Assembly: GCF_030272615.1 (NCBI RefSeq) | Contig: NC_081413.1 | Location: forward strand, 181,608,951 to 181,672,950 | Length of the DNA: 64,000 bases | Reading direction: 5' to 3' | Origin: Cryptomeria japonica | Taxonomy: Eukaryota; Streptophyta; Pinopsida; Cupressales; Cupressaceae | Shown here: in pieces, positions 10,615 through 20,927 of the stretch | Layout of the letters: every line of letters begins with the position of its first letter | Position numbering within the stretch: the stretch's first letter is position 1 | The notes under the pieces: generated by a model | Seen by the model: the letters and a program-made list of their open reading frames with translations, nothing else | The model's database searches: none | What the model was told of the DNA's origin: nothing | Program-made: the position numbers and the translations under genes

Positions 10615-11673
10615 TTTTAGGTCTCAGAGCCAACTGAGAGGGGGGGGTGAGTCAGTTGTCAAATAAAACAAAACAAAAACAATTTAACCAACTTACTACT
10701 TAATACCGGTGAACCAATGTTTTATACTGGTGGACAGTTTTATCAGATAATTGCAATACCGGTAAAGATTAATGCATGAAACAAAAAGAAAAATTCATCC
10801 ACAACACTTAACACCAATATTTGTACGTGGAAACCTTGTAAGGGGAAAAACCATGATGGGAAACCTTACCCACAATTAGATGATACTACTGTAGATAGTA
10901 AGTGTATACAAATGGGGTCTACACATGCAGAAAGGCCAAGTGCCTAGAGCTCACTGATCAATCACAAAATAGGAGTCACACTGACTACAGTTGGATGGTT
11001 AAATCCAATAAGGATGTATTGCTCAAAATAGCATCTTCATATGCTGGATTCAGTACTGGTGTAGTTCTGATTTGCTTTCACAAAAACCTTGCTTCACCTT
11101 CAAATGATGTTTGCATGTATAACTCTTCTTAATCTCACATATACCTTCACACAATTCTTTTTCGCATTCCACATCCGATCTTACAAATAAGATCTCACAT
11201 TCATATCATAACCTAGGACCAATTTTAGTAGGTCGGCTCTAAGAGATATTACAATAAAATCAATTTACAAATAAATTAATGCTTGATGTAATTACCGATT
11301 CAACATGTCGGCTTAATGCATTTACAACAATAATAAGTTATCTCCATAGTGTGCCATGTTGATCTGGAAAAGATAATCATGTCGGTGTATAACATGGACC
11401 TATTTTTCGGTAATAGCAAATATGCAAATATGAATATACCAATAATCAAATCTCCAAGACAAGGTGTCCAAATGATGTCTTCGACATAACCAAGTGTTTT
11501 CCATGCCATTCTAAGTGTCGGTGATCATTATATCCTGCTGGTGTACCAGTAACCGGTGACTATGTATGAGTCATTTGCTTGCCGATGAATGTTGCTGATT
11601 CTCCAAAGTGCCAGAGTTGATAAGTGTTAGTAGGTGTTGACATCAATGACAAAACCATACCAAAATACCAACA
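10615..11673 (-). repeat. copia LTR shared by copia-1 (5' LTR) and copia-2 (3' LTR)
   Basis: This 1059-bp LTR is homologous to 5005-6066. The primer site and gag of copia-1 lie on its low-coordinate side, so it is copia-1's 5' LTR. On its high-coordinate side lie a polypurine tract (minus strand of 11676-11686) and the RNase H end of copia-2, so it is also copia-2's 3' LTR. One LTR serving both directions indicates recombination between or within elements. The first bases are TTTTAGG instead of TGTTAGG. The TATA-like site of the other LTR is altered here. Confidence 0.88.
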
Positions 11674-12016
11674 ATCTCCCCCTTTGACATTGATGGCAAC
11701 ACAAGATGAAAAAACCATCAAAGTGCCAAAACAGAAATGCCAAATACCAAAATACCAATAATTACCAAAATATAAGTAATCTTTCTTAAAGTAACAATCT
11801 CTCCCCCTGAGAGTGAAATGTGTTTCCTTGTGTTTTTCCATACCAATCTCTCCCCCTTTGACATCAAATGCTAAAATTAGTACAAAACCAAGTTCATTAC
11901 AAAATACCAACCAATTTAGTATACTAACTACTCCCCCTGAGAAGTAGCTTCCTCATCAAAGCCGGAGTAAAATATTTCTCTGTTAATTCTGCCGGTTGAT
12001 GATAAACATCAACTCT
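11674..12016 (-). promoter_or_regulatory. copia-2 3' untranslated region with repeated polypurine tracts
   Basis: Minus-strand tracts of the AGGGGGAGA type occur at about 11676-11686 (next to the LTR), 11800-11808, 11850-11860 and 11932-11940. They sit at the same relative positions as in copia-1. No gene is visible; the frame at 11560-11910 is composed of LTR and untranslated sequence. Confidence 0.7.
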
Positions 12017-13375
12017 CTAAGTATCTACTTTTGGGGGAATGACCCCAACCTGATCTCTAAGATATTCAAAAGTCTTCTTAGGTAGAGGTTTAGTGAAAAT
12101 ATCTGCAATTTGCTCTTTAGTATTCACATAAACTAGTTTTATTTCTTTTGCTTCAACATTTTCCCTTAGAAAATTCAATTTGATAGAAACATGTTTGGTT
12201 TTAGAATGTAGTACTAGATTCTTAGATATATCAATTGTTGTAGTCTTATCACAATAGATAGTTATAAGTTCCTTGCATTTTACCTTTATGTCTTTCAACA
12301 TTTGTTTAAGCCATAGTACCTGTGTATAGTTAGTTGCTACTGCAACATATTCTGATTCTGCTGTTGATAAAGATGTACAACTTTGTTTCTTACTCAGCCA
12401 AGAGATTAGTCTGCTTCCAAAAAAAAATGCTCTGCCTATGGTACTTTTTCTATCATCCACATCTCCTACCCAATTTGCATCTGTGTATGCACATAATTCA
12501 AAGTTTTCATCTCTAGGATACCATAATCCAAGATTTGTAGTGCCTTGTAAGTACCAGAAAATCCATTTTACTATTGATTCATGATTTTCTCTAGGATTAC
12601 TTTGAAATCTTGAAACAATACATACTGCATTCATGATATCAGGTCTGTTCTGTGTCAAATACAGTAAACCTCCTATCATAGATTTGTACCGTGTTGGATT
12701 AAGAGGTGAAGATTCATCCCTTAGTGATAGTTTGTCATTTGCAGTCATAGGTGTGCTTACTAGTTTAGAGTTCTCCATCCCAAATTTCTTTAGTAACTCC
12801 TTTAAGTACTTGGATTGACTCAAGAATATACCTTTATCAGTTTGTGAAATCTGTAATCCCAAAAAGAATCTTATATTACTAATCATAGTCATTTCAAATT
12901 CTTGCTGCATTTTAATAGAAAAGTCTTTACATAATCCATCTTCTCCTCCAAAGATTATAGCATCAACAAAAACTTCTATAGACAAGATGTCATCATTAGT
13001 GACTTTATAATATAAGTTGCTATCAGCATTACCTTTAGAAAAACCAATATTCAAAAGATACTTATCCAATCTTGCATACCAAGCTCTTGGAGCTTGTTTC
13101 AATCCATACAAAGCTTTCTTTAACCTGCAAACCATATCTTTGTTATCTATCAAAGAATATCCATCAGGTTGTTCAATGTAAATTTCTTCTTCAAGATCTC
13201 CATTCAGAAATGCACATTTAATATCCATTTGATATACTTTGTAGTTCTTATGTGCTACAAAAGTAAAAAATAACTCGACTGCCTCAATTCTAGCTACTGG
13301 TGCAAAGGTTTCTTTATAATCAATTCCTTCTTTTTGAGAATATCCCTTACACACTAGATACCCATTTGGTTCCAA
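12017..13375 (-). CDS. copia-2 reverse transcriptase-RNase H, open but catalytically altered
   Basis: An uninterrupted 452-codon frame covers copia RT and RNase H. RT motifs: [19 protein letters not shown] (about residues 11-29), [16 protein letters not shown] (about 48-63), [16 protein letters not shown] (about 84-99), and VFVDAIIFGG (about 134-143). The second Asp of the expected VDD pair is Ala, a loss of a metal-binding residue. RNase H motifs YTDANW, STAESEYVA and IYCDKTTTID retain their acidic residues. The start Met follows a roughly 50-base deletion that joins linker sequence to RT, so the N-terminus is a deletion product. Being open suggests fewer mutations than copia-1, but no promoter or 5' portion remains. 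Expression is unlikely. Confidence 0.85.
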   Translation of the reverse strand: MEPNGYLVCKGYSQKEGIDYKETFAPVARIEAVELFFTFVAHKNYKVYQMDIKCAFLNGDLEEEIYIEQPDGYSLIDNKDMVCRLKKALYGLKQAPRAWYARLDKYLLNIGFSKGNADSNLYYKVTNDDILSIEVFVDAIIFGGEDGLCKDFSIKMQQEFEMTMISNIRFFLGLQISQTDKGIFLSQSKYLKELLKKFGMENSKLVSTPMTANDKLSLRDESSPLNPTRYKSMIGGLLYLTQNRPDIMNAVCIVSRFQSNPRENHESIVKWIFWYLQGTTNLGLWYPRDENFELCAYTDANWVGDVDDRKSTIGRAFFFGSRLISWLSKKQSCTSLSTAESEYVAVATNYTQVLWLKQMLKDIKVKCKELITIYCDKTTTIDISKNLVLHSKTKHVSIKLNFLRENVEAKEIKLVYVNTKEQIADIFTKPLPKKTFEYLRDQVGVIPPKVDT

Positions 13376-13788
13376 TTACATTTTTATCTTTAGGCTGGGG
13401 AACTAATGTGCAAGTGTTATTCTTCTCAATTTGTTCTAATTCTTCTTCCATAGCTTTAATCCAGTGTTTATCTTCACATGCCTCATTAACTGATGATAGT
13501 TAACTTTGAGAAATAAGACATACCTCAGAATGATTCAATCTTACATACCAGGGTGTCTTTGTTTGTTGTTGTTCCTCAGTCACAGTGGAATTTTCAGATG
13601 ATACCAGTGTAACTAGATCTTCATTTTGTACCGGTGGGTTTAGTGTAGGTTCATTTGTTAGAATTTCTATTGCCAGTTCAGAATCTATATACCTTGAAGT
13701 TCCTCTGAATTGTTCTTCAATCTTCACATTTTAACTCTCAACAATTTTCTACAATCTTTTGTTAAAACATCTATATGCTTTACTCTTA
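13376..13788 (-). pseudogene. copia-2 integrase-RT linker remnant
   Basis: This is homologous to 7750-8300 of copia-1, with stops and a roughly 60-base deletion near 13523. Recognisable pieces are TSRYIDSE, EILTNEPTLNPPVQNED and TPWYVRLNHSE. In copia elements this acidic linker joins integrase to RT and has no known catalytic role. The match to copia-1 ends at 13788. Confidence 0.75.
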
Positions 13789-14320
13789 GACAGAGTGGTG
13801 GTGAGGAGTGGATTGGAGTGCATGCACCACAATAGGATTTGCTAGAGAAAGATGCACTAGTGCATGATATGGTAGAGCAGGATGCACCATTGATAGTCTT
13901 AGAGCACAGATTGATCAACTTTGAGCACAGGTGCAAACTCTCATGGTTGAGAGGGATAGAATTGTTAGGAGACAACAGGATACTCAGGGCCTTCTTGATC
14001 ATATTCAGTAGGTTGGATCAAGTACTCTCTCAGCTGACACTGTTAGAGCATTAGTTCGGGCTGGGAAGGAGACTTCCCATTGGCCACGACGATATGAGGA
14101 GGCATTTGTAGAGAGCCAGAGAGTAGGTAGTTATCATACCACCATGTTGATGGATACTAGCAGTGGTGGGGTCATGGGACCTCCTCAGAGGAGTGGTGAT
14201 CATGGGAGACATGCTTCTGGAGGATCTTCTCACCCACATTCATAGAGATGGACAGAGTCAGGTAGAAGTGGTACAAGACAACAGTGACTTGATTTGGAGG
14301 CACTTGTATTTTTTATTTGA
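13789..14320 (+). pseudogene. Unidentified coding remnant, coiled-coil then Gly/Ser-rich
   Basis: A plus-strand reading with one frame change (near 13890) and a few stops has protein-like composition. It begins with EKDALVHDMVEQDAPL and continues as a helical stretch, AQIDQL and QVQTLMVERDRIVRRQQ. Then come TVRALVRAGKETSHWPRR, YEEAFVESQRVGSYHTTM and a Gly/Ser/His-rich end (SSGGVMGPPQRSGDHGRH). It looks like the C-terminus of a transposase or retroelement protein, but I do not recognise the family. Bounded on the left by the copia-2 break and on the right by low-complexity DNA. Confidence 0.4.
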
Positions 14321-15010
14321 TATCATTGTATACTTGGACTTTTATTGTTTTATTATAATCTATATGCAAGCATGGATTCTATATGATGATGATCTTTATT
14401 ATGTTACTCTATTTGATGATGATGCTTTATGCTTTGATTATATGGATGATGTTATGATCTTTTCTTGCTTTATGATAATGATCGACATGATGCAATGATA
14501 AATGTTTTTGATTTTCGATTTTGATGATCTTGGATGCAAATGAAAATGATTACTAACTTAAATGATATGTAAATGATGAAAATCCAATGATCTATATGGA
14601 AATGCAAATGAATGATTGCTTTAATGCTTATGATGATGTAAATGTAAATGATCTACATGAAATGTTTTTGATTTTATATGTAATGTTCATGAATCTAAGT
14701 GTAAAGATGCAACTAAATGATCGTTAATGAATGTTAATGATAATGCAAATAATAATGATGATACACTACATGATGAATGAAATGCATTTAATTGAATGCA
14801 AATTTATGCAATGATTTAAATGCAACTAAATGAAATGGATGATGATTAAAATGATTCTAAAAAATGAATGCACCTATAATGATTAAATGCAAATTTTTTT
14901 TGTTTGTCCAAGTATACTCAATCTTTATTTATGACCGTTGATCTATTAATGAAATGATATTCTTATAATGCAACTAACAATGAATGCTTATAATGCAGAT
15001 GAATAATGAG
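14320..15010. repeat. Low-complexity ATGA/AATG-rich tract
   Basis: About 690 bases dominated by irregular repeats of ATGATG, AAATGATG, AATGCAAATG and TTAATGA. It looks like a decayed short tandem repeat. The repeat creates frames rich in Asp, Met and Asn that are not genes. Confidence 0.65.
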
Positions 15011-16126
15011 CTAATCCAAAATCATCTAACTAAAAATTGTACTGCCATTCTTCATATACTATCTTGTAACAGTGGTTGATTTCATCATTGAGCTTTAAAA
15101 GTGTAAGAAAATACAAGCAACTTGACATAATGATTCAAAATGACATGAGTATTCCTTACATGGATTTTGATATAGAAAGTTAATACAAGCAACTTGATAT
15201 AATGGATCAAGTTGACCTGAGTATTGCTTGCAGAACATACAAGGATTATCGCCTTTCATGCATGACTTGGAACGTCCTCCTTGATCTTTTGCTGATCATA
15301 TCCTGAGACAAGTACATACTGTAGTAAGAGATAAACCACAGACAACAATCAAAGAAAATAATCATGCCCGATCATAGCTTCTCTAGTCATGGACATCCTT
15401 GAGTTGCATAGAGTACATGATTAACAATAAAATCAAGATATAAACACTGAAGCTTGCATGTGATTCACATGTTCTTATGGTCATTAACTGGTATAATAAT
15501 CTTGATGAATGATCTTTAATAATCTCATATTACTTGCTGGTTGATTCTTCATTTTCTGAGTTTCACGATTCAATTGTTGATGAAATGTCTTGATTTTTGT
15601 TGCTTTGTTGCTTGTTATCTGTTTCAAAATCCTAGGTGTTTTTGTTTTTTCTAAGTTTTTTGAATGTTTTGGATTTTCAAAGATTCAAAAGATCACCTTA
15701 GCAAAAAGGAATTAGGATTTTGCCCTAGTGGAAACAAAAATTATTATGAATGTATGAATTGATCAAGATCCAAAGCATGGCGAGATACAAATGAAAATTG
15801 GTTGATTCTGATAAGATCCAAGATAGTGACTACGACAAGTATGTCAAAGATTGATAATTGGTTGTAAGTTGCACATTTCTCACTAAATGGTTCAGAGCAA
15901 TGGATGTGAAAGATGTAATGGATAAGTTAGGATATGATGGAAGCGATAGGTGTGATAGATTGGAGTGCATAGGTGCGCGAAGTGATCTCATAAATGGAGA
16001 AACTTACTTTTTAGATAGCACCCGTTTACTAGGTTTTTACCAGCTAAATTTATTGCATATTTTTTCTTTTCATATTTTTATTTTTAGGGATTTTTTTTGC
16101 TTTTCGGATGTTTACTGATTTTTTTA
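15011..16126. other. Non-coding AT-rich DNA next to gypsy-2, with a diverged direct repeat
   Basis: No gene seen. A roughly 47-base unit beginning AATACAAGCAACTTGA occurs near 15110 and again near 15182, with differences. A 3' LTR of gypsy-2 would be expected here, but I find no match to the LTR at 25920-27050 and no TGTGTCGAC start. That LTR is either deleted, replaced, or too diverged to see. The frame at 15858-16118 has no recognisable content. Confidence 0.45.
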
Positions 16127-16171
16127 GGACTTTATATGCTTTTTATTGATTTTGTTTTAGGACTTTGTATC

Positions 16172-17460
16172 TCAGGCATAGAATTTCTTGAGATGGATAG
16201 AATTGATAGATTGATCAAACCAATTGCCTTTAGGGGTAGATAACTTATATGCTCCTGATCCATATGCTGCTACTATGACAAAAGGTCCTAGCCGATTTGG
16301 TTCAAATTTTCCTTTCTTGTCTCGGTCTTGCTGATTTCTTAGATTCTTCCGTAGAACTATATCTCCAATTTGAAAAATGTGCGGCTTGACTCTATGGTTA
16401 TAGCTTATTTCCATTCTTTGTCAATATAATTTCAAATGATCTATTGCATTTTGCATTTTGGCGACGTTCCTGAATCAGTTCTATTTCCTGGAGTCGAGAG
16501 ACTCGTTGTTCTTCTTCTGGTATAAGACCTTGCAAGGTTACTCATATAGAAGGTACCTCTACTTCTATAGGTAATATGGCTTCTAATACATAGACCAAAC
16601 AATATGGAGTTGCCCCTATTGGAGTGTGGATACTAGTTCGGTATGCCCAAAGAGCAAGATTTAGCTGAATGTGCTAGACTTTTCCAGCTTCATTGACTGC
16701 TTTCTTCAAGGTTTTCAAAATAGTTTTGTTTGATGCCTTAGCTTGACCATTTCCTTGTGGATAATATGGAGTAGAAAACCTATGTTGGATATGAAATTGT
16801 TCACATAGCTCCTTCACATCTTGATTTTTGAATGGTCTTCCATTATCAATGATAATGGTCATAGGAACTCCATAGCGACAGATTATATAATTCAAAATAA
16901 ATGATGATATTTGTTTTCCTGTCACTATTGTTAAAGGCACTACTTTAACCCATTTAGTAAAATATTCAGTAGCTATCAGAATAAACTTATGTCCATTAGA
17001 AGATGAGGGATTTATCTTTCCTACCAAATCAAGGCCCATTGTGAAAATGGTCATGATCTTGTCATAGGATATAACTCTCGTACTAGTGAATGGATGAGAT
17101 TCCCATGGATCTAACATTGTTTTCATTTTCTAGCATATGTGAATGAATCTCTCTCCATAGTAGGCCAAAAGTAACCCATACAAAGAAGTTTCTTAGCCAA
17201 TGTTAAACCACTTGAGTGTGTGCCACAAATACTTGCATGAATGTCATTAAGAACTTTCTCAGATTCTTCTTGTTCAAGACATCTCAACAAATTACCATCT
17301 AGACCATGCCTATATAGGATATCAGCAATAATAGTATAGGGAGAGGACTGACGGATAAAATTCCTTCTTTGATTGCGAGATAAGTCAAGAGGAAGGATAT
17401 GTTCTTTTAAATACTGATAAGTTTGACTGTATGAGGATTGACTGGTTTCTGATATATGGC
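16172..17460 (-). pseudogene. gypsy-2 integrase (catalytic Glu replaced)
   Basis: The zinc-binding N-terminus lies near 17150-17330 (HASICGTHSGLTLAKKLL, GYFWPTMERD, YARK then a stop where the Cys is expected). The core shows MGLDLVG (first Asp kept), IDNGRPF (second Asp kept) and YYPQGNGQAKASNK. Here the family's catalytic Glu is Lys, a single G-to-A change. Further on, LNLALWAYRTS and TPIGATPYCLVY are followed by broken sequence. The C-terminal domain is open at 16172-16414 (GDIVLRKN, KFEPNRLGPFVI). No chromodomain. Two frame changes separate the core from the tail. Confidence 0.88.
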
Positions 17461-17476
17461 AAATTCAATAGGTATG

Positions 17477-18073
17477 CTAGGATTGAATGGTAGGGGTTAA
17501 GATATCTTCCATGAGAAATTCGTAACATTGTTGATTCTCCTTATTTTGCAGGAGAGATGCTATTATAGCTATTGCATCTATTGCTTTATTCTCATTTCTT
17601 GGAATATGTGTAAATGATATTTCTTTAAAGTGTTCTTTAAACTCCTCCACCAATTGTTTGTATGGAATAAGCTTATAATTCTTACTTTCATATTCATCAT
17701 TTACTTGGTTGATGATAAGTTGTGAATCACCATAGACATGTAGTTCTTTGACATTCCATTTAATGGCCATTTTAAGCCCAATAGCTAATGCTTCATACTC
17801 TATAGTATTATTAGTGCATGGAAACCATAGTCTATATGATTTGGGAATTGTGTGTCCTTGAGGTGCGATGAAATAGATTCCTGTGCCTGATCCATATTGT
17901 GTATAAGAACCATCAAAGTACAATTCCCAAAAGTTTGTACTTACTGTCAAGATATCTGCATCATGAAATTCGATGTGCAAAGGCATGTCATTTTGTAAAG
18001 GTGCATCAGCCAATTGATCAGTGATAACTTGTCCCTTGATAGCTTTCCGGTCAACATACTCTATCAAATTCAC
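17477..18073 (-). pseudogene. gypsy-2 second RNase H (archaeal-type), Tat hallmark
   Basis: This 198-codon open stretch lies between the first RNase H and integrase. It has the second RNase H of Tat elements: WELYFDGSYT (first Asp, about residue 53), NNTIEYEALAIGLKMA (Glu, about 94), HVYGDSQLIINQV (Asp, about 116) and RNENKAIDAIA near the end, where the family usually has Ala-Asp-Ala. The core acidic residues are therefore visible. The frame overlaps the preceding one by 23 bases in a different phase, so a frameshift joins them. In Tat elements the domain is proposed to assist RNA removal during reverse transcription. Confidence 0.85.
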
Positions 18074-19592
18074 TCAGTATCATAACCCATTTGGCTAGTC
18101 TCCCTGTCAATGTTGACTTTCTCAACAAATATTTGAGAGGATCTACCTTTGCTATTAGTTTCATAGATTTAATCAACATATAATGTTGTAGCTTCTGAGT
18201 TGCAAATACAACTGCTAGACATGTCTTTTCTATTGAGGAATAATTTAATTCATAGCCAAAAAGTGTTCTACTGATATAATAAACTGCTCTTTCTTTTCCT
18301 TCATCATCATGTTGAGCTAGGAGGGCTCCTAATGATACATTTGCTGCTGAGATATAGAGAAACAATGGTTTCCCTTTGGTTGGTGATATCAGTACTAGAG
18401 GACTCATAAGATATTATTTTATTTGCAAAAAAGCTTCTTCACATTTTAGATCCCATTTGAATGGAATATTTTTATGTAGAAGATGGGTGAATTGAAGACA
18501 TCTATCTGCTAACTGAGAAACAAATCTCCTGATTGATTGCAATATTCCTTGTAAAGATCGCAATTGACTTATGTTCCTAGGTGACTCCATCTCCATGATA
18601 GCTTTGACTTTTTTAGGATCTACTTCAATTCCATGAGCTAATATAATGTACTCAAGGAGCTTTCCAGAGGTTACCCCAAATGGACATTTCTTTGGATTTA
18701 ATCTCAATTGATATCTTTCCAGCCTATCAAAAATCTTGCTTAAAATGTTCAAATGTTCTTGTCTTGTATGAGATTTTGCAAGTATGTCATCTACATAATC
18801 TTCCATAAATGTATGCATCATATCATGGAAAATTGTTGTCATAACCCTTTGATAAGTCGCTCCTGCATTCTTAAGCCCAAATTGCATAACATTCCAGCAA
18901 TATGTTCCCCATGCACAGGTGAAAGCTATCTTTTCTTGATCTTCAGGTGAGATTCTTATTTGATTATATCTTGAGAAGTCATCCATTAATGAAAACATCT
19001 GATGCCCTACTGACAAGTCCACTATGATATCAATGTTTAGTAGCGAGAAATCATCTTTTGGACATGCTTTATTCAGATCTCTGAAATCTGTATAGACCCT
19101 TATGCTTTTATCTGGTTTTGATACTGGTAAAATACTTGAAACCCATTTTGGATAAGCAACAGGTATTATAAAACCCACTTCTAATAGTTTCTTCAGCTCA
19201 GCTTTTACAAGAAGAGCAATGTGTGGATGCATCTTTCTTAGCTTCTGCTTAACTGGTTTTTCTTTTAAATCCACATTAAGATGATGCATGATAAGATCTA
19301 GATTAAGTCTTGGTATATCTACATAGGACCAAGCAAAATTTATTTGTCTTTGCTTAAAGAATTCCATGTATTCTTTCCTCTCTTTTTCTGATAATAAGGC
19401 AGCATAATGAAGTATTTTAGGATCCTTTGATGTACCAATGTTTATTGCTTCTATTAGTTCTATCAGGATAGAAAATCTCTCTTGAAAATATGCAGGGAGA
19501 ATGTCAAACTTTCCATCTTTTGGTGCCTCAAAGAGGTTTTCACCATCAAATGCATCCTTTATTTTCCCTTTTGATTGATCTAGTGTTGCCAT
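18051..19592 (-). pseudogene. gypsy-2 reverse transcriptase and first RNase H
   Basis: One frame covers 19592-18051 with a single stop near 18414. RT shows GFIIPVAYPKWVSSILPVSK, YTDFRDLNKACPKDDF, SLMDDFSRYNQIRISPEDQ, FGLKNAGATYQRVM and the intact active site YVDDILAKS (near residue 258), followed by the thumb and connection. RNase H shows PLFLYISAANVSLGALL where the family has Asp in the first motif (here Ser), then YYISRTLFGYELNYSSIEK. Most sequence is well kept, so this is the best-preserved gypsy coding block in the window. Confidence 0.88.
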
Positions 19593-20927
19593 GAAATGGT
19601 TTTCAACAATAGGTCTCTTTCCTTATTTTATTTCACTTTTATGACTGGAAAGTTTGGCATTCTCCTGACTACGAGAAACATTACTTGATTCGGCAATAGA
19701 AGATATCTTAGGTGGGATGGGTTCAACAACGTTAAGGTACACGGCTAAGTCATGATCATTGGAAAAGACAATCAATTCGGGGTTGTCTAAATTATCCCAA
19801 TGAATTAGTTCAGGATGAAGAAGGGGTAAATCATAATCATTGTCATCATTAGGTGTTTCAACGTTCATGACATAATGATCATAACTTGGCATAGAATAGG
19901 TACTATCATAGATTAAATGTTTTTGAGAATTGTCTTTCTCAAGCATCTCTGAATTAGTTCTAACAAAATCAATATTAGCATTTTGTAGTTCACACTCAAG
20001 TGGTTCTTTAACTAACATTTGTCCCTTAAATGAATGGATTATATCGACACACACATCTTTAAAACTGCAAATTCCTTCTTGATTGACCTCATTTGTATTT
20101 TGGAGTTGAGATACTTGTGTACATGATAAAGAGGATTTTTTTGCCAGATTTTGTCTCCTTTCAAAATCAACTTCTTCTAGACTAATAGTCAATCCAACTT
20201 GACTATCTCTTAATTCTTCTATGATTCTACCACATCTTGATACATCTTGTTCCTCTTTTGATGAAAATCTTATATTTCCATTTGCTTGATCTATCCTTGT
20301 TTGTACTGCTTGTGGCATTACTTCTTTGTCTTTGTCATTTCCCTTTCCTTTTTGCATATGCCTCTTTTCTCTAAATTTTGAGTTTTTCTTGCCTTCTTTC
20401 TAACTCCATCTTTTGTTTTGTAATAGATAAGTCTTCTTTCATGATAGCTTCTTAGTCTTCATTGTGTTCTTTACTTGATGTAGTAGATAAGACATCTGGA
20501 ACCCATTCATACTCATTTGAATCTATCTCTGAATTCTGATCTAGGATTACTCCACTATACCATACTGGAATGTTGCATGGTGCGAAAAGTTCTCTGATTT
20601 CTACCATCTCTATTTTTATTGCTTCTGGAATATCTTGTTCAGATTTCGCATTTGTTTCAGAACTTGTTGACAAGATTTTCCTTTACCTTTGATGGTAATC
20701 TCCTCTTCTTTCTTTTCATGTTCCTCTTGCTTCTTTTGTTTATTGGTTACTATTTCGGCCACTTGATGTAGCTTTTCTCGCCAATTTTCTTCTTTAGAAA
20801 TTGATTTCTTTCTCCACTTTTTTTGTTGATGATTATGATGCCTTTGATTGGATTTTAGATATCCAAGCCTAGAATTATCTTCTTTGGATTGTGAGTGTGG
20901 ACAAATAGGTTCTGAAATACCTTGATG
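19593..20927 (-). pseudogene. gypsy-2 linker between protease and RT, unknown function
   Basis: Broken frames (19623-20357 and 20452-20673 are the longest) encode an acidic, low-similarity region with pieces such as QDVSRCGRIIEELRDSQVGL, HPELIHWDNLDNPELIVFS and DLAVYLNVVEPIPPKISS. Tat elements often have such a poorly conserved stretch here. I recognise no enzyme motif. The frame changes at least once and stops are frequent around 20674-20927. Confidence 0.55.

Larger units (their letters stand above)
5005..11673 (-). mobile_element. copia-1: Ty1/copia LTR retrotransposon with both LTRs
   Basis: This is a full-length copia element of about 6.7 kb on the minus strand: 5' LTR at 10615-11673, primer site, gag, protease, integrase, RT and RNase H in the copia order, polypurine tract, 3' LTR at 5005-6066. 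LTRs begin TGTTAG (mutated in the 5' copy) and end in CCAACA. The two LTRs differ by roughly 5-6% in the stretches compared by eye, so insertion is not recent. The five bases flanking the low-coordinate end (GACTC) are not repeated at 11674. This fits the second internal region attached there, where the two elements share an LTR. Coding regions carry stops, two frameshifts and lost catalytic residues. Confidence 0.9.
11674..13788 (-). mobile_element. copia-2: truncated internal region of a second copia element
   Basis: Sequence from the polypurine tract through RNase H, RT and part of the integrase-RT linker matches copia-1 closely (about 93-95% by eye). It ends abruptly at about 13788 after TTTACTCTTAG, where the copia-1 equivalent continues at 8300. 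Two internal deletions of roughly 50-60 bases distinguish it, near 13358 (in the sequence before RT) and near 13523 (in the linker). Gag, protease, most of integrase and the 5' LTR are missing. Confidence 0.88.

Noticed and set aside
10902-11132. Small plus-strand frame shared by the copia and LARD-B LTRs (also near 50005 and 54899), with CRKA words
   Set aside because: It falls in LTR sequence opposite to the element's coding strand and overlaps boundary motifs; phase is not kept in the other copies.
14163-14498. Asp/Met-rich plus-strand frame
   Set aside because: It runs out of the unidentified remnant into ATGATG low-complexity repeats; the composition is that of the repeat.
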